64,000 nt of DNA from Augochlora pura (taxonomy: Eukaryota; Arthropoda; Insecta; Hymenoptera; Halictidae): assembly GCF_028453695.1 (NCBI RefSeq), contig NC_135781.1:25171640-25235639 (forward strand). The letters are read 5' to 3'. Below are positions 28,901 through 37,602 of the stretch, piece after piece (within the stretch, counting starts at the first letter, position 1; every line of letters begins with the position of its first letter). Position numbers and translations under genes: made by a program. The notes beneath the pieces are model-generated. The model ran no database searches. It saw only the letters and a program-made list of their open reading frames with translations, and was not told where the DNA came from.

Positions 28901-31900
28901 TTCAACCGAATATGTAGAAAGACATTGAATATATAGAATGAGACTCGAATAGTCTCATCATGCATTACAGTAGATTAAAAAGGTGGGACATTTTTAATCC
29001 CACCGTGCCCCGAAGAGTTAATCAATTCCTTACTTGAAGCATACATGGTAATGCAAAGAATTAATCGAGAACGAACATCTCGAAAAGGACCGTTTCGATT
29101 TCCCGTTCGAGCTCGGTGCGGTCTGAGCGTATGCGGAGAATGCACATCTAATTGCGCCCACAATTACGATCAGCTCCGCCCATCGATATCCGAACAATCA
29201 TCCAGAGAAACCAAACACAACTTGCGTATCGTGGAAGGAAACTTTATACAGCGAATGCCTAACCGGACCTGCTAATTACTGCCTACGATCGTTGGTTAGA
29301 CGCGAACACAATACACGTTCGTGTAACGTTTTAAAAAGGCAGGTTCCTCGCGATCGATGACCCGGTTGTTGGTATCGCTATCGGTCGGCCATCGAGTCGA
29401 GCCCACGCGAANNNNNNNNNNNNNNNNNNNNNNNNNNNNNNNNNNNNNNNNNNNNNNNNNNNNNNNNNNNNNNNNNNNNNNNNNNNNNNNNNNNNNNNNN
29501 NNNNNNNNNNNGGAATGAGAGGCCGTCGTTTCAACGAGACCGTCGCGTTGGCGGTTTCCAGTCGTTTCTTTCGTTTTCGCTGTCCGGTTTTTATCGTCGT
29601 TCAAGGGAAACATGTTCCGATCTATACCGCCGTATAAATTGGCATGCGTTCCGCCGCGGTGGATCGTTAAATCCGGACTCTATCTGCTGTCCCGGTGCAT
29701 GTGCAACGTGGATGTATGCATGTGCATCGGGGCGCGGAGGTGAAACGGAAAGACGACATTGTGAAGAATAAATGGCGCGCGGTATCGCGAGGCTGTATCG
29801 TCGCAATTACAGATGATCGAGAGCGCATATCTGCCGGGTTCCTGCACCCGCGATGCACCGGATGCGCTCAGCCCACCGCGCCGGGTGCAACCGCGTCTCG
29901 TATTACTACATTAATCCTTTCCGGTTCGATTTATTTCGGCTGTTCGTCGTCAATCGGCCAGAAGTTGATTTTGTAATTATCCTCTCGATATTTACCTGTC
30001 CTCGCCGCTCGATATTCTCGCTGTTCGGTGATTGATACGAATCTAATTAAAAATCCGGAGGAGATACCCGGCTTAAACCGCGCCGGAACTGCTTTCCTCA
30101 TTTATTTCCTACGCGACAGGTTGAATCAACAATTTTTGAATCACCGGCGAAATGAAAACACCGGGCCTGCGGACGTGGATCAAGAACGGATCGCGGCGCT
30201 CGCGAACGTTCGCCGAGAGGTAATTTAGTTTCGTCGTGGAAATTCATTATTTCGGTGCTCGCTTAAAAAGTTCCCCCCCGGTTCTTGTCCCGCCGTGCAC
30301 GGGATCCCGCGAAAGACCATCCTGAGGTTTCTTTGCCTCTTCTATCCGCTCCTTTTTTCGGACGTTCTACGAACGACCGTCCCGCGATGCTGACGAACGA
30401 CGTGACGCGCACTTACGGAAATATTTGGCGAACCCGCTGGCTGAAGTCTATTTTACGGCGAGCTGGATTCTCCTCGATGCCGAAGTGCCGCTATCGTTCT
30501 CCTCGCGCACGCTAATTTCACCAAAAGAAGTTCTCCTCTTGCATTCGCAATTTATTTTACCTCCGCTTGCTATTTTCCACGCGCAAGTTAAACACTACGT
30601 TTATGTCTTACAATTAGCTGTATACTAAGAATATCCTCGTCACGAAGGAACAATGACAATATTTCGTGTTAGGACGTGTGTACTCGTCGTGCGGGCGAGT
30701 TTGATGTTTAAATTGCAATTTTAGCGTGGAACTTTAATATGTTCGTAAATTTTAAGAGGTTTTGAATATTTGAAGGCTAACATGAACAAAAACGAATAAA
30801 TAAAAGAATACAAAAGTAATTATTGTGAACAAATTGTATATGGTGTGAACAAAGTGCATGCTGTGCTGCGTTAGTCATCTTTACATCGATTATATTTCGC
30901 GTCACATTTTACGCTTTCGAAGAGGTCGCGACAGCTAACTGATTAACATCAGCACCGCCGAGTACTAAAAATTGATTTACCAGAATTTTGATAAAAATTG
31001 CAAGCTTTTGAAAACGGAGATTTCGTTTGTCCGTTGCCGGCGACTTTGTCGTTTCGACTGCTCGAATAGTTACAGCGTTAAGTTTCGCAACGACACGCAA
31101 GGAATTGCGATAACAGCGGGCCGCGTTGATTAACGAACGCGAAGGTGCAGGAAAATATGGCCTGCACCGATTATCCTGGATTTCATTCCGCGCCACTTTG
31201 CGGCAATTACTCGGTCCTTTCGAGTTCGAATTGAATACCATTGTGTCGCCGCGAGAGTTTCAAACTCTTCCGGAGCGTTTATCGGAAGCTTTATTTTAAA
31301 CCTTTCCGATAATAGAATGAAAACAAATGTGCGGCATTCCGACGGATAATCCCTCGCCATCTTGCGGATAGGCGGCATTGTTCCGCCGGCGTGGAATCTC
31401 CGCGCAGTCCGGTTAAAAAACTCAAAAAGAATCCCAACTTTTCCGATAGCTCAATATTTTTTCTGGTCCCGGTATTTAATCTCCAAAGTAAACGTACAGC
31501 GAAAATAAAATTCGCTTTCTTCCCTTCGAATACCTGCCTCTGACAAACATTTTACGGAAGGCTGACGGTTTCGAGATTCGAAGAGCAACGCGTATGCGTA
31601 TTTTCGTCTTCGTTAAACAACCCTTTTCCGTACCATTTTCTTCCAAGTTACAACGATTAACACTTTTTCCAATTTAATAACTTTTGAAATGCGATACTAA
31701 TCACGGCATCTATTGTCTGTGCTAATTACTTCCGTGGTCCTGTTTACGTAGACAAGACCTCAATGGTCGGATCCTTCGTTCTTGTTACGCGTGCCATTAT
31801 AGTATCATACTTTCATAACTGTGTTCAGGATTAAAGGTGCGTTCTAATCAGAAGCCTCTACAATTATTTTAAATATTCCAGACAGAATTTCGTAGAAGAA

Positions 31901-34127
31901 TAAGAAAATTGATATTTACTATGCTCTCCTACATACACTTAAATGCTTAAATACTCGTGGCAAGAGGGCATGATATTATTTTTACTTAAAAGAACGGAAT
32001 AACATTTAATAATTAACAGAATATTACTAAGAATCTTTATCGCGGGTCAGACCCGTCGAAGTACGGCTAGGGGTTAACTCGAAGAAAACGAAGATAAGGG
32101 CAACATTTTCTTTCCTCGAGAAAGATCGCTCGCGGCGAAATATCGAGCAAAGAGCTCGTTAACGTTGGAGAAAGTTTCAAAACGCTGTACGTGCATAAAA
32201 ATCCGTAATCTACGAACAACATACTCTTTCGTGACCAGCGTGCTCGATAATCTACACGGCCTGCCCGGACTCTGCACAGTTAATGAAAGGAGATAGCAAT
32301 ATTTTACGGCGATATAATAAAAGTTGTGGAGTCAGTAGCCGCATGAATTATTTCTGTCCCATTCTGGTATACGAGATTCGTTGAAACTGCAGAATAATAT
32401 CTTTCTCCTTCGCCGACGGAGACCCGGATCCGCGGTGTTCGCTCGATCCGGCGACGAGCGCAACAAAACGCGCGCAACAATGCCGGAAACCTTTCCAGGC
32501 GCCAAGAAATCGTCAAGTAAACTGCAAACGATTGGCGATAGAAATTAAACCGGTAACCAGCGGCTTTTATCAACCGTTCGCCCGTAATGAGAAATCTTTA
32601 TGGTAATGGGAGATAAACGCGTTTACATCTTCTGCTTTTCGTGTTCGCTACAATTATAGTACACTGTTTTACGTTCGCAGTTCATTGTTATCACTGTCGT
32701 AATGTCGGATTCCAAGTGATCACGAGATTCGTGGGAACTATTGTACAAGTGTTCGAAGTATACGCAAATTTTCACTGCGAAGAATTATTATATCGCAGAG
32801 AATCATTCCGGCACGTTAGCTACCAGTCTTCCATATATCACGTTTCCAAATAATTACAACTGTATCGAATTTATATAGATTTAAAACATTGTTAAAATTG
32901 TCGTTGTTCTGTCAATAGGTTCAATTTCATATACGCGAAAATTACTGTAATTTCGGATTTCCAACGAAACTACCTTCGGGTGCACGGCTATATTTATTTT
33001 TCTCGCTGCATTAAATGCGATGTATCCACTGTGAAAGTTATAAATTCGCTAAATAAACGTTGCTAAATACTCGTTGCAATTTTATAGAGCGGTATAAAAT
33101 CTGACGTTCTCTCCGGATTATCCGTCGTCGACGCGGGAGTGGAGCAAAAATTGGTTGCACGCGTCGACGAAATTGCGAGTTAAGCAGTGAACTTTCGCAA
33201 ATTTTCGTTCGGCCTGTACACGGTGTACGGGCGGTGCGGCAATCGGAATCGAATGAAACCGAACGCAAAAATGATTTTCGCGTAGAAGGCCGACCGAAGT
33301 AAGGCGTAACGCGATTTCCGTGGAACGTTATCGCGTTTCAGGCGTTAGAAGCAATAGGGACGCCGACGGCAGCCAGAGCGGCGCTTTTAAGAGTTCCCTG
33401 GAAAGGCTGGCCTGCGGTGGAGCAGCACAGCGTTTATGTACTTTCGAGCGCGTTTTTCCTGATAATTCGTCCATCGGTCGCCGGGTGGACAAGTGTCGCG
33501 CATCGATCGGGTTCGCGAAGGAAGACGCTTCGGTAGACAGGCGGCGGGACAATGTCCGGCGGCGGGTTTACGACCCGCCGCCAGTTCGTTATTAAAGCCT
33601 GGCCATCGTCGCGGGCATCATCGAGGGGGGGGGGGGGGAAGCGTCGCCGTTATAAGTATAACGCATTCACGAGAGAGCCACTCGTTCCGCTGACCATAAA
33701 AGTTAATCTCTGTCGACGCTCTCGCCGGTTTTCCAGCACGTGCGTCTGCCCTCTCAGATTTACGTTTACTAACTGCCGTCCGAAAAGGGAACGAGCGACC
33801 GCGCACGAGACAGAGAGAAAGACGTACACACAGAGAGACAGACAGGACAAAAAACAGTGAAAGAAAGAAAGAAAGATAGATAAATAGATAGATAGATAGG
33901 TAGATAGATAAGTAGATAGATAGATCGATAGTTAGATAGGTAGATAGATAAATAGATAGATAGATAGAGAGAGAGAGAGAAAGAGAGAAAGAATTAGAAT
34001 CTGGCGTTTCTTTCGTCACCGTCGAAAGGCACGTTCATATATTACCTTTTTCGTCGGTTTGGCAGTAGCCCAAGAGGGATACCGTCACAGCGAGGAACAT
34101 TAGTAGCCCCATGTCGTTGGGAAACAT
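1705..34127 (-). CDS. kon: kon-tiki / CSPG4-family proteoglycan, 5' part of gene (join of three exons; gene continues past position 1)
   Basis: Three minus-strand exons (34127-34046, 17210-17047, 1936-1705) join in frame to give about 159 residues: a signal peptide, then most of a laminin-G domain. The family (Drosophila kon-tiki/perdido, vertebrate CSPG4/NG2) consists of single-pass cell-surface proteoglycans with two N-terminal laminin-G domains, a long array of CSPG repeats, a transmembrane helix and a PDZ-binding tail. In flies, Kon acts in muscle-tendon targeting and adhesion and in glia. The family assignment rests on the mature N terminus starting with SFYG, on the block LLLAAGKTDY, on GRLKVHINLG across the exon 2/3 junction, and on YGVFIGGQGDF, which parallel CSPG4 positions SFFG, LLLLAAG, GRLQVRL and YGLFVGG. 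Junction phases are 1 and 0, and exon 3 ends in phase 1. The remaining exons lie outside the window. Another laminin-G membrane protein is a less likely alternative. Confidence 0.88.
3250..3291. repeat. (ACG)n and (CT)n microsatellites
   Basis: An ACG trinucleotide run (3250-3266) is followed by a CT dinucleotide run (3271-3291) and TTTCTTTCTGTCTG. Confidence 0.9.
6442..6494. repeat. 29-bp tandem duplication
   Basis: GTCTATGTTGTTGTTATTGT is repeated with a 29-bp period (starts at 6442 and 6471) just outside the left arm of the foldback element. Confidence 0.8.
6550..8590. mobile_element. Foldback-type element with long nested inverted repeats
   Basis: The left arm (about 6550-7250) is complementary to the right arm (about 7385-8590, minus the nested insertion at 7992-8216). 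Matching blocks include TTCTACTATTAATT (6654-6667) against AATTAATAGTAGAA (8477-8490), the segment around 6845-6930 against 8220-8280, ATCGATAGATCGG near 7915 against its complement near 6985, and a central pair at about 7120-7245 versus 7383-7490 containing TTGCAGCAATGTACAGATGC. The arms are diverged by eye. Short frames inside do not resemble a known transposase. The exact termini and target duplication are uncertain. Confidence 0.7.
7992..8216. mobile_element. 225-bp mariner-type MITE nested in the foldback right arm
   Basis: It is flanked by TA dinucleotides (7990-7991 and 8217-8218), the Tc1/mariner target duplication. The ends are inverted repeats about 31 bp long: the left contains GTTCGGAAAGTCGTTTCG and the right, read inverted, TTGGGTTGTTCGGAAAGTAA, with a shared TTTCGTTTTT. 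The motif GTTCGGAAAGT..TTTCGTTTTT is mariner-like. It interrupts a stretch that is continuous in the left arm (ATGGCGAAG-ATTAATG), which confirms it as a later insertion. A 65-codon frame from 8025 is probably chance. Confidence 0.8.
8738..9030. repeat. Degenerate tandem repeat (~150 bp unit)
   Basis: The segment with GTTGTTGTCG...CTACAGTGTATTCGCT (about 8745-8778) recurs as CGTTGTTGTTCCTACAGTGT followed by ATTTGCT (about 8899-8925), and weaker similarity continues afterwards. Unit boundaries are approximate. Confidence 0.4.
11324..11360. repeat. TTAA-linked repeat end, copy 1 (CCAATTAGCTGTTTTTG)
   Basis: TTAACCAATTAGCTGTTTTT is followed by the 12-bp palindrome CAAGTATACTTG. The same TTAA-adjacent motif recurs at about 16481 (ATAACCAGTTAGCTGTTTTT) and, inverted, at about 30931-30946 (ACAGCTAACTGATTAA). 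Three TTAA-adjacent copies suggest the end of a MITE family. Confidence 0.5.
14257..14312. repeat. CT-rich low-complexity tract
   Basis: Interrupted CTCTCT runs with a polypyrimidine strand bias. Confidence 0.8.
16481..16512. repeat. TTAA-linked repeat end, copy 2
   Basis: ATAACCAGTTAGCTGTTTTT is followed by GACGAGGGCACTGG. It matches copy 1 at 11324 over the first 20 bases with two differences. The opposite end of the element was not found. Confidence 0.45.
17047..17210 (-). CDS. kon: kon exon 2: first half of laminin-G domain 1
   Basis: The acceptor is TTTATTGCAG and the donor GTTCGT. The 164-nt exon completes a Val codon and adds 54 residues starting SFYGASYIHLPVQEAKGATD. The run AMLLLAAGKTDYCLIKLEAG is the beta-sandwich core typical of laminin-G domains and closely follows the CSPG4 pattern. 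The exon ends in phase 0 after GRLK. It sits in a modest GC-rich island inside otherwise non-coding DNA, and no other frame in this stretch resembles a known family. Confidence 0.92.
17429..17482. repeat. (GA)n microsatellite
   Basis: A GA-dinucleotide tract interrupted by AAAGATGGAAAGAGATAG, about 220 bp upstream (transcript direction) of kon exon 2. Confidence 0.9.
19865..19905. mobile_element. Isolated left end of a piggyBac-like MITE
   Basis: TTAACCCTTTGCAGTCGAGC followed by GGTAATTCTGAGGCACCACT matches the terminal motif of the 60.4-kb and 56.5-kb elements (CCCTTTGCAC-TCGAG). About 200 bp of AT-rich sequence follows, but I find no matching right end, so this is a truncated or decayed copy. 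Confidence 0.6.
20553..20592. repeat. (CT)n microsatellite
   Basis: A CT run interrupted by TTTTT. Confidence 0.9.
24080..24466 (+). CDS. Unassigned 128-codon ORF with one predicted transmembrane segment
   Basis: An open frame with ATG (GAAATATGC) and natural-looking composition. A basic stretch (about residues 27-53) is followed by a hydrophobic segment of about 22 residues (LVIIVAITTTLLAGAFIVQT), then a polar tail. It lies in kon intron 1 on the opposite strand. I recognise no family, and no splice partners or polyadenylation signal were assigned. Chance is quite possible, since random frames of this length occur elsewhere in the window. Confidence 0.2.
   Translation: MQLADLNLYDCQARIEAIKMIDALRGTRPRSWDRSEKIQHRRRAPDTSAKTQPRLVIIVAITTTLLAGAFIVQTAMSRQAIQGCVRTRCIQIRTIIAEREQIFSVINNNTAVVVLRKNRLFDHRAEFA
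26841..27119 (+). CDS. Unassigned 92-codon ORF with signal-peptide-like start
   Basis: The frame starts with MRLNFSIVFIFCCFFSSYLV, resembling a secretion signal. The rest is polar with two cysteines (NDCKASGKNNCERL) and no recognised fold. The start lies in AT-rich DNA, where hydrophobic frames arise easily, and a TTTTTTTTCTAG splice-acceptor-like string falls inside the frame. It lies on the strand opposite kon, in intron 1. Confidence 0.18.
   Translation: MRLNFSIVFIFCCFFSSYLVTIPYLGKFYARKTLTNDCKASGKNNCERLRNIWNFDVEDMTTKHIMVERFSSFFHGETSMEVFAATESQSVN
27423..27455. repeat. (CT)n microsatellite
   Basis: An uninterrupted CT run of about 24 bp followed by CCCTCTCTC. Confidence 0.9.
28273..28348. 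repeat. 15-bp minisatellite
   Basis: About five copies of a unit like GTACATTGAAGTTTG. Because the period is a multiple of three, the plus-strand frame reads as a repeated YIEVC-type pentapeptide, but the open frame is short and has no other coding sign. Confidence 0.7.
28775..29017. mobile_element. 243-bp TTAA-flanked MITE
   Basis: TTAA lies at 28771-28774 and 29018-29021. The inverted ends are CTCTTCGAGGCACAGGG on the left and CTCTTCGGGGCACGGTGGG (complement) on the right. The interior is AT-rich and has a small hairpin (GAGACT...AGTCTC). There is no coding capacity. The target site places it with the piggyBac superfamily. Confidence 0.75.
29412..29511. other. Assembly gap, 100 N
   Basis: Exactly 100 N, the usual placeholder for a gap of unknown size. 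The flanks do not visibly overlap. Confidence 0.98.
30931..30946. repeat. TTAA-linked repeat end, copy 3 (inverted)
   Basis: ACAGCTAACTGATTAA is the reverse complement of the motif TTAATCAGTTAGCTGT and so is related to the copies at 11324 and 16481. The short match makes this the weakest of the three. Confidence 0.3.
32041..32073. mobile_element. Possible TTAA-element right end with small palindrome
   Basis: GTACGGCTAGGGG abuts TTAA (32074-32077) and is preceded by the palindrome GGGTCAGACCC. No left partner was found nearby. Confidence 0.35.
33625..33638. repeat. Poly-G run (14 G)
   Basis: Fourteen consecutive G on the plus strand, a possible G-quadruplex former in kon intron 1, about 400 bp downstream of exon 1 in transcript terms. 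Confidence 0.95.
33861..33991. repeat. (GATA)n tetranucleotide microsatellite with AAGA and GA flanks
   Basis: A GATA/GATAAATA/GTAGATA tract runs about 100 bp, flanked by (GAAA)n on the left and (GA)n on the right. It starts 55 bp into kon intron 1, which makes it an intronic GATA satellite on the plus strand (TATC in the transcript). Confidence 0.95.
34046..34127 (-). CDS. kon: kon exon 1: start codon and signal peptide
   Basis: This exon holds 27 codons plus one base, then a GTAATA donor. The protein begins MFPNDMGLLMFLAVTVSLL and continues GYCQTDEK. The hydrophobic core (LLMFLAVTVSLLG) followed by small and polar residues is a typical secretory signal, with likely cleavage near the GYC-Q region. 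A second in-frame ATG at 34112 would leave a more compact signal peptide (MGLLMFLAV...), and the sequence alone does not decide between the two starts. The single base left over (phase 1) joins with TG at the start of exon 2 to make Val, just before SFYG. Confidence 0.88.
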
Positions 34128-35050
34128 TAGGCTTCCTCTCCGGACGTCGTGCTCCCTCCTGCCGAAGGTGTGTCGCTTCCCCTTTCCGTTTCAGCTCGGG
34201 CCGCGCTTCCTCCGCGAAGCTGAGCCCCGGGAAACAGCCGGATCCAGCCGGACCGGGAGACGGGACAGTCCTCTTAGGGTATATCGGGTCCACGTGACGG
34301 GAATCACGGCGTGCTGTTTTCAGGCTGGTTCTCAGGAAGGCGCCGGGCGTGTCTACGGCACTGGCCGGTTGGATCCGGTGCGTCTCCGTCGTTTGTCACG
34401 CACAGCACGAACGCGAGCGCGAGCGCGAGCCTCGCGGCGTTTTCACGAGGAACGATCGACTGTCCCGGCGTCTGGCTGATTTCCGTCGAGCCGACGCTAC
34501 GCCCCCGCACCGTCCTCTGTCGCGATCCAGCGTCAACATTCACCTGGACACGCTCGGCTCTCGATTTCCGGTCTCGCGCGTCGGAAGACACCGGGAAACA
34601 CCGACACACACAGTCCGTAGATCGGTCGACTTGCTACTTCCGCGCGCGGAACCGTAACAGCGAACCGCACTCTCGAGAATATCGGTCCGGCGACGGGTTG
34701 GCGCACTGTTCAAGCTGCGACAAGATCACGGGGCCAGCCTGCAGCATCGTGCACGTAGCCCAGTTCGGTCTCCTGCGCCCTGAAGCTTCCTCTGGCCGTC
34801 TCTCTTCGTCGAGCGTCGCCTCTTCCTGAAAGGACACAGCGGCATGCACGCACAAGGCGCACAGGTGTAAACCGAACATCCAACGTTTTCACTCCGCGGC
34901 GCGGTTTAATCAACGGACAGGACAGGGATTGGGCTCCGGGCACGTTTACACTGTTCGGACAAGCTGACTACGGCTCTCGGGCGGGGCTCAGACGCTCGAC
35001 GCTGCCTGCCACCGCCGAATGGAAAACGCCCGGCTCCTCCTGATGGAGCC
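34128..35050 (-). promoter_or_regulatory. Probable 5' UTR / promoter-proximal GC-rich region of kon
   Basis: This block lies immediately upstream of the kon start codon on the minus strand. It is strongly GC- and CpG-rich compared with flanking DNA and then falls off near 35.15 kb. Position and composition fit a 5' UTR and promoter. No TATA box or initiator could be assigned, and a non-coding 5' exon farther upstream cannot be excluded. Open frames on both strands here look like composition effects. Confidence 0.4.
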
Positions 35051-35697
35051 TTGACGGGATGGATTAGAACTGTCGCTCCCGTGTTTGCCGAACCCTCTCA
35101 CAATACCGCGCGGATTCGCCTGTTCCTTGACCCTCGCGGGACCTCGGCCGCGTTCACGAAAAATACAAATCGGAATGTAAATATTTGCGCGACGATGCTA
35201 GGGAATATGGCCTTTTCGACTGGGTCGAAGTCGGCGGTCTTTGTCGCGGATTGCTTTACCGAGCCGGTCTCAACGGTCTATAATTGAATCAACATTTAAT
35301 TTTTTAGCGTTTAATCCAAATGTTCTAATAAACGTGTTAAATAGTTCAGATTCAGTCTTTTAATCGTTTTTACACGCCAGTCACATAAATTCAGGAGTTT
35401 ATTTATCATAATAAAAATTATATTTGCTTGATCACTGAGAGATACAATTGTTCGATGGTTGCAATTGCACGATAATATGTCGTACGAGTTGCATATCAAA
35501 ACGAAGTAAAGAAAAAAGAAAGGAGGTGATACGACGAAAGATCAAGTAAACGATCAGATATGGAAATAATCTGAAAACGGAGAAAATTAAAAAAGATAAT
35601 ACAGTATAAGGTCATTAGAGCTAATAAAATAAGTATTCATTAACGAAGTAGCCGAGAGACTTTCGATCGAAAGAGTTGGCTTTAGAAAATATATCTA

Positions 35698-35756
35698 ATT
35701 TATTCAATGTGTATAATGTATTTAATGCACTTAATGTATTTCACGTATTTAATAGA
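35698..35756. repeat. 9-bp-period minisatellite (TTTAATGTA-like)
   Basis: Degenerate copies of TTTAATGTA / TTCAATGTG / CTTAATGTA run through the segment. Confidence 0.6.
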
Positions 35757-36020
35757 TTCTGTCCGAAATCTGCAAAGCCAGTTGGACTCCGAACTCTAAC
35801 TCAATACACGTCGGATGCAGGGAAACTTTTGCCACCGACTGGTCCGATGGTAGATGTTTCAAAGAACGCGGCGAATCGTGTAATTTAAGGAACTAGATCT
35901 GGCTGCGATGAGCGAGTTCATAGAACATAATAAAAAAGTTTATAGAACAAGAAACTCGGCGGAGCACTTGGCCCGTCAGCGCGGTGTACCCGGTTCCATT
36001 CGCAACGAGAGCACCCCGTC

Positions 36021-36043
36021 TTAAGTCCTCTGAAGCGAAAGGG
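36021..36043. mobile_element. Possible piggyBac-like right end
   Basis: CTGAAGCGAAAGGG is followed by TTAA at 36044-36047, the expected terminal arrangement. No partner end is visible upstream. Confidence 0.35.
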
Positions 36044-36287
36044 TTAACCTTCAGCATTTATTCCTAAAAAGATGCAGCTCCGAGGGAAAGAGATCCGCGA
36101 CTTGATGATGAGTCCGAGCGGCAGCAATGCGCCAGATACGAGCGAGAACATCGTCGAAAGGAAAAAGCGGTCCGACGGAACGTGGACCGGAGACGAATCT
36201 TCCAGCAAATCGCCGGTAGAATGCATCACGGGAAATATTGTACGCGAGTGCATGCGCCGCTCTTCTGCGTAAGACGTAATAAAATAA

Positions 36288-36655
36288 GCATCCATATCGT
36301 TCCCGTGTTGCGGGGAGCATATTGGAATTCTTCGTGCAGAAAATAACTAGTAAAAATGATTTCTGCATTATTTTGCGAACCTGATTGCTAGCGAAAGCTT
36401 GCGTAAAATACAACCAAATATGCATCGATATCGTTTCTGCGATGCGAAAAGCATGTTCGAATTCTTAGTGCAGAAAATGCAATCTTTCCGCGATCTTTCG
36501 ACAAGCCCAAATCCAAATGCGGGATTGCGCGGGATGTAATAATATTGGAATTCTTTTGTGGGGGAAAAGAGAACTGGTCGAACTTGTTTTCTTTTTTTTC
36601 AATTTTCCAAGAGTCTAATTGTTAGCGAGAGGTCGCGAGGAATACAATCAAACTT
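36288..36655. repeat. Degenerate tandem repeat, about three units of 100-135 bp
   Basis: Recurring blocks in order are GCATCSATATCGTT, then TTCGAATTCTTAGTGCAGAAA or TGGAATTCTTCGTGCAGAAA, then CTAATTGTTAGCGA or CTGATTGCTAGCGA, then AATACAACCAAA or AATACAATCAAA. Units begin near 36288, 36421 and 36530 and are diverged with internal deletions. Confidence 0.55.
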
Positions 36656-37121
36656 AGAGGCAGAGTGGATTTATTTTTCCGGGAAATATAGAGATGGAAA
36701 TCGGTGATATTGGAGCGCGTCGGGAATTTTCCAGCGACCAAAAGATCGAAAGTTTGGAAAATATCAGCCGGGAGCGAAGAGAAACACGATTCCGGTGAAA
36801 ATCGGCAAGCGATTTCCACTTTCAGCCGGCAGTGTACACACGATGTTTCCGGAAAGCGAGTCGAAATCGGAGACCGAAATTCCTTTGCGGCGGCACGATG
36901 GAATTTTCCTGTAAAAGCAGTTGTCCGTTTAATTCCGACGATTATATTCGTTTCCCGAAACATTTCATGGAACGTCGGCCATAGTGACAGACATCTCTGA
37001 AACGGAAATCGTGCAGTGGATTAGACGGTCTCGAATCGCGTCAAGGACTGCGGCCGATCGAAAAACTCGAGGCCCGTTTCCCTGTTTTCCGTGTGCGTCA
37101 GCGAATTAACCCTTTCACTAC

Positions 37122-37225
37122 GAACGTCGCCTATAGGCGACATCCGCGCGACGACCTGTGTGTACGAGTGTCGCCTATAGACGACATCCGCGCGACGACC
37201 TGTGTGTACGAGTGTCGCCTATAGA
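37122..37225. repeat. 44-bp tandem repeat with perfect palindrome inside TTAA element
   Basis: About 2.4 copies of a 44-bp unit. The first unit starts with GTCGCCTATAGGCGAC, a perfect 16-bp palindrome. The second and third start with GTCGCCTATAGACGAC, one mismatch away from symmetry. The unit ends CTGTGTGTACGAGT. Confidence 0.8.
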
Positions 37226-37502
37226 CGACGTCAGTTTGATACAACTTGACCATGAGCGCCGCGATGTTTTTATCTTTAGGCATACTGCATATCGATGGCA
37301 TTTGTCTCATTCTCTGGTTGATTCGTATTTGTTTAAAACAAGTGAAATATTAGCATGTAATTTTGTTGGAGCAATCGGGCAAGAATCACGTTCCAGTCTC
37401 GTTCAAGCTGTCAGTGGCTAATATTATATTGTAATATTATAGTGTATTCCTATAATACGATGTAATAGTTGTTATGTAGCTCTTAAAAGAGTGTACATAC
37501 AA

Positions 37503-37602
37503 NNNNNNNNNNNNNNNNNNNNNNNNNNNNNNNNNNNNNNNNNNNNNNNNNNNNNNNNNNNNNNNNNNNNNNNNNNNNNNNNNNNNNNNNNNNNNNNNNN
37601 NN
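37503..37602. other. Assembly gap, 100 N, with duplicated flanks
   Basis: Exactly 100 N. The 37 bases before the gap (starting TAGTTGTTATGTAGCTCTTA, ending GTACATACAA) are repeated immediately after it, so the contigs overlap and the gap is probably artificial. Confidence 0.97.

Larger units (their letters stand above)
17211..34045 (-). other. kon intron 1 (about 16.8 kb)
   Basis: This is bounded by the exon 1 donor (GTAATA) and the exon 2 acceptor (TTGCAG). It contains simple repeats (17.4, 20.5, 27.4, 33.6-34.0 kb), a 243-bp TTAA MITE (28.8 kb), a lone piggyBac-like end (19.87 kb), a 15-bp minisatellite (28.27 kb), one N gap (29.4 kb) and two small ORFs of uncertain status. I see no further laminin-G or CSPG coding exon in it. 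The stretches 17.5-19.8, 20.9-23.9, 24.5-26.8 and 30.0-31.9 kb hold nothing I can name. Confidence 0.85.
35051..37105. other. Upstream flank of kon, no gene recognised
   Basis: AT-rich DNA with a 9-bp minisatellite, a possible TTAA-element end and the degenerate 36.3-36.65-kb repeat. No coding exon is recognisable. Confidence 0.5.

Noticed and set aside
34042..34293. 83-codon minus-strand ORF overlapping kon exon 1 in another frame
   Set aside because: It is a shadow frame; the signal-peptide frame joins exon 2 in phase and gives the CSPG4 sequence.
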